From Acidobacteriota bacterium (GTDB lineage: Bacteria > Acidobacteriota > Vicinamibacteria > Vicinamibacterales > 2-12-FULL-66-21), in contig JABFWM010000655.1 in NCBI GenBank assembly GCA_013362195.1, positions 1 to 10,398 of the forward strand: a stretch of 10,398 bases of DNA, given 5' to 3'. The position numbers and the translations under genes were made by a program. Below the pieces are notes generated by a model, which saw only the letters and a list, made by a program, of their open reading frames with translations, was not told the DNA's origin and ran no database searches. This document shows, piece by piece, positions 5,285 to 10,398 of this stretch; position 1 is the first letter of the stretch, and every line of letters begins with the position of its first letter.

Positions 5285-6117
5285 GCGATCGCCTCCACGC
5301 GCTTCCTGCCGTTCGTTTCGCGGATGTAGCCCGCCGCGACCTGCGGGTCGTGCTCGAAAAATATCAGATACTCCCGGTCGATGGCCTCGCGCACGAACGC
5401 CCTCTTGAACGCCAGCGTCTCCATCGGATACAGGTCGTAGCCCATGATCCACGGCTCGTCGACGTGCGCCGTCGTCGGAATCAGATCGGCGGTGAACACC
5501 GCGGTGCGTCCGTGAGATTCGAGATAGACGATCTGATGGCAGCGGGTGTGGCCGCCGCTGCGCGCGACGCGGATGCCGGACAGGATCTGCTGATCGTCGC
5601 GGGTGAAGTCGACGACGCCGGCGTCGACGAGCGGGACGAAGTTCTCCACGAGATAGCTCGCGCGGTTGCGCTCGTGCGGATGCGTCGCGTCCTCCCATTC
5701 GCCGCCGTTCACGAGATAGCGGGCGTTCGGAAACCGCGGCCGGAGCGTCCCGTCGGCGGTGCGTGAGGTGCAGCCGCCAGCGTGGTCGAAATGCAGGTGC
5801 GTGGCGAGCACGAGGTCGATCTGCGGCACGGTGACGCCCGCGTGCGCCAGCGAACCATCGAGATGCTCGGCACGGTCGACGCCGTAGAGATCGTTGAACT
5901 TCGCGTCGGTCTTGTCACCGAGGCCGGCGTCGATGATCAGCAGGCGCCCCTCGGCGGCGACGAGCAGCGGCCGCATCGCCAGCGTGATGCGGTTCCGGTC
6001 ATCGGCGGGCGCACGCTTCTCCCACAACGGTTTCGGGACGACCCCGAACATGGCGCCGCCGTCCAGCCGGATGTACCCGTCGAGCAGCGGCGTGAGCTCA
6101 AACTCGCCGAGTCTCAT
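5281..6117 (-). CDS. MBL-fold metallohydrolase
   Basis: This 278-residue metallo-beta-lactamase-fold hydrolase has the metal motif THLHFDHAGG (106-115: H107, H109, D111, H112), a third ligand in GGHTRCHQ (H190), TAD (D211) and a late histidine in FFEHDP (H256). These supply a complete dinuclear zinc site, so the enzyme should be active. It has no signal peptide. The general layout resembles lactonase/arylsulfatase-like or quorum-quenching type MBL proteins, but the usual PGHTPGH is here GGHTRCH, so I do not assign a substrate. The ATG at 6117 lies 6 nt from the stop of the epimerase gene, and its own TGA overlaps the mtnP start by 4 nt. Placement inside an acyl-CoA/methylthioadenosine operon hints at a thioester, lactone or nucleoside-related housekeeping substrate, which is inference only. 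Confidence 0.88.
   Translation of the reverse strand: MRLGEFELTPLLDGYIRLDGGAMFGVVPKPLWEKRAPADDRNRITLAMRPLLVAAEGRLLIIDAGLGDKTDAKFNDLYGVDRAEHLDGSLAHAGVTVPQIDLVLATHLHFDHAGGCTSRTADGTLRPRFPNARYLVNGGEWEDATHPHERNRASYLVENFVPLVDAGVVDFTRDDQQILSGIRVARSGGHTRCHQIVYLESHGRTAVFTADLIPTTAHVDEPWIMGYDLYPMETLAFKRAFVREAIDREYLIFFEHDPQVAAGYIRETNGRKRVEAIA
5292..5296 (-). promoter_or_regulatory. Shine-Dalgarno site that fixes the mtnP start
   Basis: A perfect GGAGG on the minus strand sits 7 nt before the GTG at 5284. It lies within the last codons of the MBL gene and explains how mtnP is re-initiated at the GTGA overlap. Confidence 0.7.
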
Positions 6118-6123
6118 ATCGCG

Positions 6124-6567
6124 TCAATCATTCCCCTGCGACCGTCCATCGATGCCTTCGAGCGCCTCGGACTGTTGCGTCAATTCGACGAGCACGCCAT
6201 GTGCGCTCGATGGATGGATGAAGGCCACGACCGATCCGTGCGCGCCGGGGCGAGGCGTGTCGTCGATGAGGCGGACGCCGTGCGCCTTGAGGCGCGCGAG
6301 CACCGCGGCAAGATCGTCGACGCGCAGGGTGATGTGGTGCAGGCCGGGACCGCGTTTCCCGACGTACCTGGCGATCGGCGAATCCTCGGCGGTCGCCTCG
6401 AGCAGTTCCAGCGCCGCCCCGCCGGCCGGGACGAAGTGCGCGCGCACCCGCTGTGACGCAACCTCCTCCGGGGCTTCGATCTCGAGGCCGAGCGCGTCGC
6501 GGTAGAACGCGAGGGCTTCGCGCAGATCGGCGACCGCGATGCCGACATGGTCCAGCGTGGCTTTCAT
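6124..6567 (-). CDS. mce: Methylmalonyl-CoA epimerase
   Basis: This 147-residue VOC-fold enzyme interconverts (S)- and (R)-methylmalonyl-CoA, between propionyl-CoA carboxylase and methylmalonyl-CoA mutase. The pattern is typical: LDHVGIAVADL (5-15) with metal ligand H7, AALELLEAT (51-59), KRGPGLHHITLRVDDL (71-86) with the ligand histidines H77/H78, PRPGAHGSVVAFIHPSSAHGVLVEL (105-129) with E128. Family length is about 130-150. The start is the ATG at 6567, preceded by AGGAG (6573-6577) at 5 nt, and it overlaps the MeaB stop as ATGA. Coupling to MeaB strongly supports the role. Confidence 0.93.
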   Translation of the reverse strand: MKATLDHVGIAVADLREALAFYRDALGLEIEAPEEVASQRVRAHFVPAGGAALELLEATAEDSPIARYVGKRGPGLHHITLRVDDLAAVLARLKAHGVRLIDDTPRPGAHGSVVAFIHPSSAHGVLVELTQQSEALEGIDGRSQGND

Positions 6568-7580
6568 GCTCGCTCGCTCCTGTGGCCGGCGGAACCGGCC
6601 GGGCGGTCGGCCGCCGGGTTCATCGCGCGGCGCAGGATCTCGTCTGCCACCGTGTACGGATCCGTCTCGCGCGCGGCAATCCGATCCAGATAGCGGTCGA
6701 ACTCGCCCGGTGACAGGATCCGGTCGTGGACGTGCTGCACGAAGCGCAGCGCGAGCAGCTCGCGCACGCGCCACTCGGCCCGCGCACGGCGCCGTTCACC
6801 CTGCACCGGCGTCATGTGCGCGCGGAACCGGTCGATCGCGTCGGCCAGCGCGGCCACGCCCGTGCCGGTCGTCGCCTCGGTCTTCAGGATCGGCGGCCGC
6901 CACCGCCCGGCCCCGAATGCGTCGAGCGAGAGGAGCGCCTCGATCGAGGCGACGGTGCGATCGGCGCCCTCGCGATCCGCCTTATTGACGACGAAGATGT
7001 CGGCGATCTCCATCAGGCCGGCCTTGAGCGCCTGCACGTCGTCGCCGCTGCCCGGCACCAGCGTGACGATCGAGATGTCGGCGGTGCGGACGATGTCGAC
7101 TTCGTCCTGGCCGACGCCGACGGTCTCGATGACGACCACGTCCTTGCCCGAGGCGTCGAGGACGAGCGCGGCCTCGCCGGTCGCGCGCGCCAGACCGCCG
7201 AGGTGCCCGCGCGTCGCCATGCTGCGGATGAAGACGCCGCGGTCGGCCGCGTGCGCCTGCATCCGCACGCGGTCGCCGAGAATCGCGCCGCCGCTGAACG
7301 GGCTGGTCGGATCGACGGCGACGACGCCCACCGTGCGATCGCGTCCGCGCAGCTCGGCGATCAAGCGGTCGACGAGCGTGCTCTTGCCGGCGCCCGGCGC
7401 GCCGGTGACGCCGACCAGGTAGGCACGGCCCGTGCTCGGAAAGATGCGGCGCACGAGATCGGCGCCTTCGGGCGCTTCGTCTTCGATCAGGCTGATCGCG
7501 CGGGCGACGGCACGCGCGTCCCCGTGCAGCACGCGCTCGGAGAGCGGCAGGCGCGCCGGCGTGGTCGTCGAGTCGCTCAC
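6564..7580 (-). CDS. meaB: Methylmalonyl-CoA mutase-associated GTPase MeaB
   Basis: This 338-residue G3E-type P-loop GTPase acts as a chaperone that loads and protects adenosylcobalamin in methylmalonyl-CoA mutase. Visible motifs are Walker A GAPGAGKST (60-68), VDPTSPFSGGAILGDRVRM (89-107, the family's magnesium/switch region), FIRSMATRGHLGGLA (117-131), IETVGVGQDE (151-160, G3-like) and VVNKAD (197-202, guanine specificity). The C-terminal helical dimerisation region follows. I chose the GTG at 7580, which overlaps the stop of the acyl-CoA dehydrogenase as GTGA and gives the normal family length. The open frame continues upstream to 7874 only as a shadow of the dehydrogenase. The C-terminal tail after about residue 320 is Ala/Arg/Gly-rich and covers the epimerase ribosome-binding site. 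Also known as ArgK in older annotation, but the MeaB assignment fits the neighbouring epimerase. Confidence 0.94.
   Translation of the reverse strand: MSDSTTTPARLPLSERVLHGDARAVARAISLIEDEAPEGADLVRRIFPSTGRAYLVGVTGAPGAGKSTLVDRLIAELRGRDRTVGVVAVDPTSPFSGGAILGDRVRMQAHAADRGVFIRSMATRGHLGGLARATGEAALVLDASGKDVVVIETVGVGQDEVDIVRTADISIVTLVPGSGDDVQALKAGLMEIADIFVVNKADREGADRTVASIEALLSLDAFGAGRWRPPILKTEATTGTGVAALADAIDRFRAHMTPVQGERRRARAEWRVRELLALRFVQHVHDRILSPGEFDRYLDRIAARETDPYTVADEILRRAMNPAADRPAGSAGHRSERA
6573..6577 (-). promoter_or_regulatory. Shine-Dalgarno site for methylmalonyl-CoA epimerase
   Basis: AGGAG on the minus strand sits 5 nt before the ATG at 6567, inside the end of meaB. It gives independent support for the epimerase start at the 4-nt overlap. 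Confidence 0.65.
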
Positions 7581-8719
7581 TGTCCCAGCAACTGCCGCGC
7601 GATCACGAGCCGCTGGATCTCGCTCGTGCCCTCGCCAATGGTCAGCAGCTTGACGTCGCGGAAATACTTCTCGGCGGGATAGTCCTTGACGAAGCCGTAG
7701 CCGCCATGGATCTGCACGCAGTCCTCGGCGACGCGGACCGCGACTTCGCTCGCGTACAGCTTGGCCATCGACGATTCGCGGGTCGTGCGGACGCCGAGGT
7801 CCTTGAGGTAGGCGGCGCGATATGTGAGCAGGCGCGACGCCTCGATCTTCGTCGCCGCGTCGGCGAGCTTCCACTGGATCGCCTGGAACTGCGCGATCGG
7901 CTGCCCGAACTGGCGCCGCTCCAGCGCGTAGGCGCGCGCCGCCTGATACGCCCCTTCCGCCAGGCCGACGGAGAGGGCCGCGATGCCGATGCGTCCGGCG
8001 TCGAGCACCTGCAGCGTGTTGATGAACCCCTGCCCTTCCTCGCCGAGCATCTGGGCCGCGGGCACGCGGCAGTCTTCGAACACGACTTCACTGGTGTCGC
8101 TGGCGCGCATCCCCAGCTTGTTTTCCTTCCGGCCGGCGCGCATGCCCGGCGCGCCGTGCTCGACGACGAACGCCGAGATGCCGCGATGGCCCTTGCTGCG
8201 ATCGGTGATCGCCATCACGACCATGATGCCGCCGATGCCGCCGTGCGTGATGAACTGCTTCGAGCCGTTCAGGACCCAGCACGCGCCCTGCTTCGCCGCG
8301 GTCGTTCGCATCGCCGCCGCGTCGCTGCCCGCGCTGGCTTCGGTCAGACCCCAGGCGCCGAGCACCTCGCCGCCAATCAGCCGCGGCAGGTACTGCGTCT
8401 TCTGCGCGTCGGTGCCGAACATCGCGATGTGCGCGGTGCAGAGGCCGTTGTGGGCGGCAATCGACAGCGCGATCGCGGGACACACGCGCGCGATCTCCTC
8501 GATGCAGATGCAGTAATCCACGGCGGTCATGGCCGAGCCGCCATACGACTCGGGAAACTGGATCCCCATCAGCCCGAGCGCGGCCAGCTTCGGCAGCAGC
8601 TCCATCGGGAAATGCTGCGTTTCGTCCCACTCCATCACGTGCGGACGGATCTCGCTCTCCGCGAACTCGCGGACCGTCCGGCGCAGCAGCGCCTGTTCTT
8701 CCGTAGGACGAAAGTCCAT
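7577..8719 (-). CDS. Acyl-CoA dehydrogenase
   Basis: This 380-residue flavoprotein of the short/medium-chain acyl-CoA dehydrogenase type catalyses the first step of beta-oxidation or branched-chain acyl-CoA breakdown, passing electrons to ETF. Seen features are the N-terminal helical domain (MDFRPTEEQALLRRTVREFA), the FAD/substrate strand region GAWGLTEASAGSDAAAMRT (about 121-139), the beta-domain motif GSKQFITHGG, the ERRQFGQPIAQFQAIQ block, IHGGYGFVKDYPAEKYFRD (338-356) and TIGEGTSEIQR (360-370), where E363 is in the position of the catalytic base. The ATG at 8719 gives the usual N-terminus. It is the first gene of the minus-strand cluster, and its stop overlaps the MeaB start (GTGA). Location next to MeaB and the epimerase suggests a substrate ending in propionyl-CoA, such as a branched-chain acyl-CoA, which is inference. 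The promoter region upstream is replaced by GC-rich repeats, and no clear -35/-10 is seen. Confidence 0.94.
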   Translation of the reverse strand: MDFRPTEEQALLRRTVREFAESEIRPHVMEWDETQHFPMELLPKLAALGLMGIQFPESYGGSAMTAVDYCICIEEIARVCPAIALSIAAHNGLCTAHIAMFGTDAQKTQYLPRLIGGEVLGAWGLTEASAGSDAAAMRTTAAKQGACWVLNGSKQFITHGGIGGIMVVMAITDRSKGHRGISAFVVEHGAPGMRAGRKENKLGMRASDTSEVVFEDCRVPAAQMLGEEGQGFINTLQVLDAGRIGIAALSVGLAEGAYQAARAYALERRQFGQPIAQFQAIQWKLADAATKIEASRLLTYRAAYLKDLGVRTTRESSMAKLYASEVAVRVAEDCVQIHGGYGFVKDYPAEKYFRDVKLLTIGEGTSEIQRLVIARQLLGQ

Positions 8720-8738
8720 CGAGACGAGAGTATCAGGA

Positions 8739-8904
8739 GCGAGGGGCGAAGGGCGAGCGGCGACGGGCGGGGTGCGAGGGGCGAGGGGCGGTTGCCCAGC
8801 GCGTCGCTCGACGCGCGCCGCTCGCCCTTCGCCGCTCGCCTTTCGCCGTGCGCCCCTCGCCCTTCGCCGCTCGCCCCTCGCACATCGCGCCTCGCACCTC
8901 GGGG
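8739..8904. repeat. GC-rich inverted and direct repeat patch
   Basis: The left part (8739-8791) is built from short G-rich blocks such as GCGAGGGGCGAAGGGCGAG, and the right part (8816-8904) from their complements. A perfect 18-nt inverted repeat pairs 8745-8762 with 8816-8833 across a 53-nt loop. CTCGCCCTTCGCCGCTCGCC occurs twice in direct orientation (8821-8840 and 8856-8875, a 35-bp period). It fills the 201-bp gap between the divergent acyl-CoA dehydrogenase and outer-membrane protein genes. It is non-coding, despite long Arg/Gly-rich open frames through it, and it could form stable secondary structure on either strand. Confidence 0.7.
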
Positions 8905-8920
8905 ATGGTACGATGCCCCC

Positions 8921-9421
8921 ATGCGCATGCGACTCTCACTCATCGGCGCGGCGACGATGTTCCTGCTTCTCTGTTCCGCAGCACCGGCCCGCGCGGATTT
9001 GACGGCGTTCCTTGGCGTCAACGCCACCCCGTCGAATCATCCGCTCCGGGGATTCGCCGTCGGCACGGGGCTGCTCGTCGTCGGCTTCGAGTTCGAATAC
9101 GCCAACTCGAGCGAGAACCTCGAGGCCAGGGAGGTCGCGCCCCGGCTGCGCACGTTCATGTTCAACGGCCTCGTGCAGACGCCGTTTGCCATTGCCGGTT
9201 TCCAGCCCTACGCGACCGCGGGCGGCGGCGTCTACCGCGAGACGCTGTCAGTGACGAACCAGTCCGAAACGAACGTCGGCGTCAACGTCGGCGGCGGCGT
9301 GAAAATGAGCCTCGCCGGTCCGCTCCGCCTGCGCTTCGATTACCGGGTGATGACGCTGAAGGGAACGCCGCTCCACTCCACCGTGCAGCGGTTCTATGCG
9401 GGTATCAATCTGAAGTTCTAA
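8921..9421 (+). CDS. Small outer-membrane beta-barrel protein
   Basis: The 166-residue product has a signal peptide (MRMRLSLIGAATMFLLLCS, cleaved after PARA at about residue 26) and then alternating hydrophobic/polar strands rich in Gly, Tyr and Phe, ending GINLKF. The C-terminal phenylalanine is the usual BAM-recognition signal of outer-membrane barrels. The length would suit about an eight-stranded barrel of the OmpA/OmpW-like kind. Strand-like stretches include GTGLLVVGFEFEYA, PYATAGGGVYRETLS, NVGVNVGGGVKMSL and RLRFDYRVMTL. I chose the ATG at 8921; the ATG at 8927 is an in-frame alternative, and both keep the signal peptide. It is the only plus-strand gene in the window, divergent from the acyl-CoA dehydrogenase and followed by the repeat arrays. 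No specific family is recognised; the cargo or role is unknown. Confidence 0.85.
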   Translation: MRMRLSLIGAATMFLLLCSAAPARADLTAFLGVNATPSNHPLRGFAVGTGLLVVGFEFEYANSSENLEAREVAPRLRTFMFNGLVQTPFAIAGFQPYATAGGGVYRETLSVTNQSETNVGVNVGGGVKMSLAGPLRLRFDYRVMTLKGTPLHSTVQRFYAGINLKF

Positions 9422-9427
9422 CGAGGG

Positions 9428-9756
9428 CCACAGAAGAACACAACCAAACACAAGATCAGGCGTGTTTCGGTCAGCCACAGAAGAACACAGCGCAACACAG
9501 GCCAGGCGTGTTTCGGTCAGCCACAGAAGAACACAACCAAACACAAGATCAGGCGTGTTCGGACAGGCCACAGAAGAACACAACCAAACACAAGGCCAGG
9601 CGTGTTTCGGTCAGCCACAGAAGAACACAGCCACACATAAGATCAGGCGTGTTCCGGACAGGCCACCGAAGAACACAGCCACACACAAGATCAGGCGTGC
9701 TCGGACAGGCCACAGAAGAACACAGCCACACCCAACGCCGGGCGTGTTTCAGCAGG
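9428..9756 (+). repeat. Seven-copy ~47-bp mosaic tandem repeat array
   Basis: Seven head-to-tail units start at 9428, 9475, 9521, 9568, 9615, 9663 and 9710 (47, 46, 47, 47, 48, 47 and 47 bp). Each begins CCACAGAAGAACACA (unit 6 CCACCGAAGAACACA), followed by a variable middle and then GGCGTGTTTCGGTCAG or a variant. Units 1, 2 and 4 end TTTCGGTCAG, units 3, 5 and 6 end TCGGACAGG, and unit 7 ends TTTCAGCAGG. The middle segment varies independently (GATCA in 1, 3, 5 and 6; GGCCA in 2 and 4). There are no unique spacers, so this is not CRISPR. An eighth, decayed unit starts at 9757. It follows the outer-membrane protein stop by 6 bp. Confidence 0.9.
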
Positions 9757-9807
9757 CCACAAGAACGAGCGGACCGGCTGTTCTTCTGTGTTGTGCTGTG
9801 GCGAATC
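9757..9807. repeat. Junction between opposing repeat arrays (imperfect palindrome)
   Basis: AAGAAC (9761-9766) and GTTCTT (9780-9785) are inverted around a central CGG/CCG pair (9770-9776). To the left lie plus-oriented CCACAAGAAC units; to the right the reverse complement of the same motif begins (TTCTTCTGTGTTGTGCTGTGG, 9781-9801). It marks where the repeat direction flips. Confidence 0.5.
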
Positions 9808-9876
9808 TGTCTGTGTTGCTCTGTGGCCTCTGTCTGCGTTGCTCTGTGGCCTCTGTCTGCGTTGCTCTGTGGCCTC
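9808..9876 (-). repeat. Three-copy 23-bp tandem repeat, opposite orientation
   Basis: Three units of 23 bp (9808-9830, 9831-9853 and 9854-9876) share TGTCTGCGTTGCTCTGTGG followed by CCTC; the first unit has a T for C at position 7. A degenerate fourth follows (9877-9900). The reverse complement reads GGCCACAGAGCAACGCAG, which matches the CCACAGA-AACACAG head of the 47-bp units. The two arrays are therefore the same motif family pointing toward each other. The array ends exactly at the stop codon of the next gene. Confidence 0.85.
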
Positions 9877-9899
9877 TGTCGGCGTGTCTTTGTCGTGGC

Positions 9900-10398
9900 C
9901 TATTTGCCGCCGGCCGTTGCGGCCCCGGCCATGGTGATGACCGGCTGCAGGTTGACGATGCTCTGACCGTTCTGTGGCGGATAACAGGCGACCAGCTTGG
10001 TGTAGAGCTCCTGGACCTCGCTCGGGAAGGCCTCCGACAGGATCTTCGTCAGCGTGTAATCCGCGCTCTTCACCACCGGATCGAGGACGAACACGTAGAG
10101 CACGGCGCGCGTGCCGTCGGCGAGCGGCGCGCCGGGTTCCACCGCCTTGAACACCTTCCAGCTCGCCGCCTGCTGTTTGCGGATCGGATCGGGGTTCCTG
10201 GCCAGCGCTTCCTTGACGCGCCCCATGATCATCTCGAAGTCGGCGGTCTTGTCGGGGCGGATGTTGTTGAAGAACATGCCCGCGTCGGCGGAGAACGAGC
10301 GGCTCGAGGACGCCGCTTGCGAGGGCTGCTGGCCGGCCGGTGTGGCCGGCGGCTGCGAGGTGCCCTGCGCCGGCGGCTGCTGCGCGGGCGGCGTCTGC
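9900..10398 (-). CDS. Unrecognised protein, C-terminal part, runs off the window
   Basis: The frame is open from the TAG at 9900-9902 to the right edge, so only the C-terminal ~165 residues are seen and the start lies beyond the window. The first ~40 visible residues are a low-complexity Pro/Gln/Ala linker (PPAQQPPAQGTSQPP and similar), then SFSADAGMFFNNIRPDK opens a compact domain of about 120 residues: FEMIMGRVKEALA, a WKVFKAVEPG stretch, AVLYVFVLDPVVKSADYTL, LSEAFPSEVQELYTKLVACY and a final GQSIVNLQPVITMAG. It looks like a soluble domain of mixed helix and strand, probably of a secreted or periplasmic protein because of the linker. An internal ATG at 10277 is a possible start, but the biased linker argues that it is internal. 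I do not recognise the family and assign no function. Confidence 0.7.
   Translation of the reverse strand, partial: QTPPAQQPPAQGTSQPPATPAGQQPSQAASSSRSFSADAGMFFNNIRPDKTADFEMIMGRVKEALARNPDPIRKQQAASWKVFKAVEPGAPLADGTRAVLYVFVLDPVVKSADYTLTKILSEAFPSEVQELYTKLVACYPPQNGQSIVNLQPVITMAGAATAGGK

Noticed and set aside
4421..5698. 425-residue fusion of mtnP to an upstream N-terminal domain
   Set aside because: The extra 138 codons are an Arg-rich out-of-frame reading of the MBL gene; GGAGG and GTG at 5284 give the normal MTA phosphorylase.
6564..7874. N-terminally extended MeaB (436 residues)
   Set aside because: The extension reads the acyl-CoA dehydrogenase gene out of frame; the GTG at 7580 gives the usual length and a 4-nt overlap.
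7706..9421. 571-residue plus-strand frame ending in the outer-membrane protein
   Set aside because: Its first two thirds are antisense to the acyl-CoA dehydrogenase and pass through the GC-rich repeat patch; the real gene starts at a signal peptide at 8921.
9248..9731. Minus-strand frames reading CVLLW-type repeated peptides across the 47-bp array
   Set aside because: The peptide repeat merely reflects the DNA repeat; there is no sensible start or ribosome-binding site, and part overlaps the outer-membrane gene.
9428..9756. CRISPR array
   Set aside because: Units abut directly with no unique spacers, the whole unit is repeated, and no cas genes are present.
8848..9966. Long plus-strand open frame (372 codons) through the outer-membrane gene and repeat arrays
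   Set aside because: It overlaps the outer-membrane gene out of frame, is Arg/Gly-rich at the start, and only stays open because the tandem units lack stops. It is a shadow.

Overview
The window looks like chromosomal DNA from a GC-rich bacterium, most likely an Acidobacteriota member and perhaps class Vicinamibacteria. This is inferred from a secreted protein of the VWFA-related acidobacterial type, a DUF6677-like membrane protein, high-GC codon use, and intergenic hairpins and tandem repeats of a kind I associate with that group. No phage, plasmid, transposase, rRNA, tRNA or CRISPR sequence is visible.

All but one of the genes read on the minus strand, so the transcription order runs from high to low coordinates. 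The first block (8719 down to 4421) is a tight cluster: acyl-CoA dehydrogenase, the MeaB GTPase, methylmalonyl-CoA epimerase, an MBL-fold hydrolase and S-methyl-5'-thioadenosine phosphorylase. The junctions are 4-nt overlaps except for one 6-nt gap. The first three genes point to acyl-CoA oxidation and the propionyl-CoA/methylmalonyl-CoA route, although no mutase is in view. The last gene is methionine/purine salvage. A REP-like double hairpin (4352-4408) follows, then an adenosine kinase (3376-4320), which fits adenine/adenosine salvage.

The second block (3203 down to 1103) encodes a secreted von Willebrand A protein, a DUF2085-type membrane protein, a DUF6677-like membrane protein and an overlooked 57-residue two-helix membrane protein. 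A stand-alone enoyl-CoA hydratase (183-965) follows, and a second copy of the REP-like element lies downstream of it (48-102). The 172-bp gap between the kinase and the VWA gene holds three nearly contiguous perfect hairpins inside a short closing stem, a possible structured RNA.

The right end differs. A GC-rich inverted/direct repeat patch (8739-8904) separates the dehydrogenase from a divergent plus-strand gene for a small outer-membrane beta-barrel protein (8921-9421). The 478-bp gap after it contains seven mosaic copies of a ~47-bp tandem repeat, then a 23-bp tandem repeat built on the same motif in the opposite orientation. The last gene (9900 to the window edge, minus strand) is the C-terminal part of an unrecognised protein with a Pro/Gln/Ala-rich linker. 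The best candidates for something undescribed are the three-hairpin region, the two opposing repeat arrays, the REP-like family and the tiny membrane protein.
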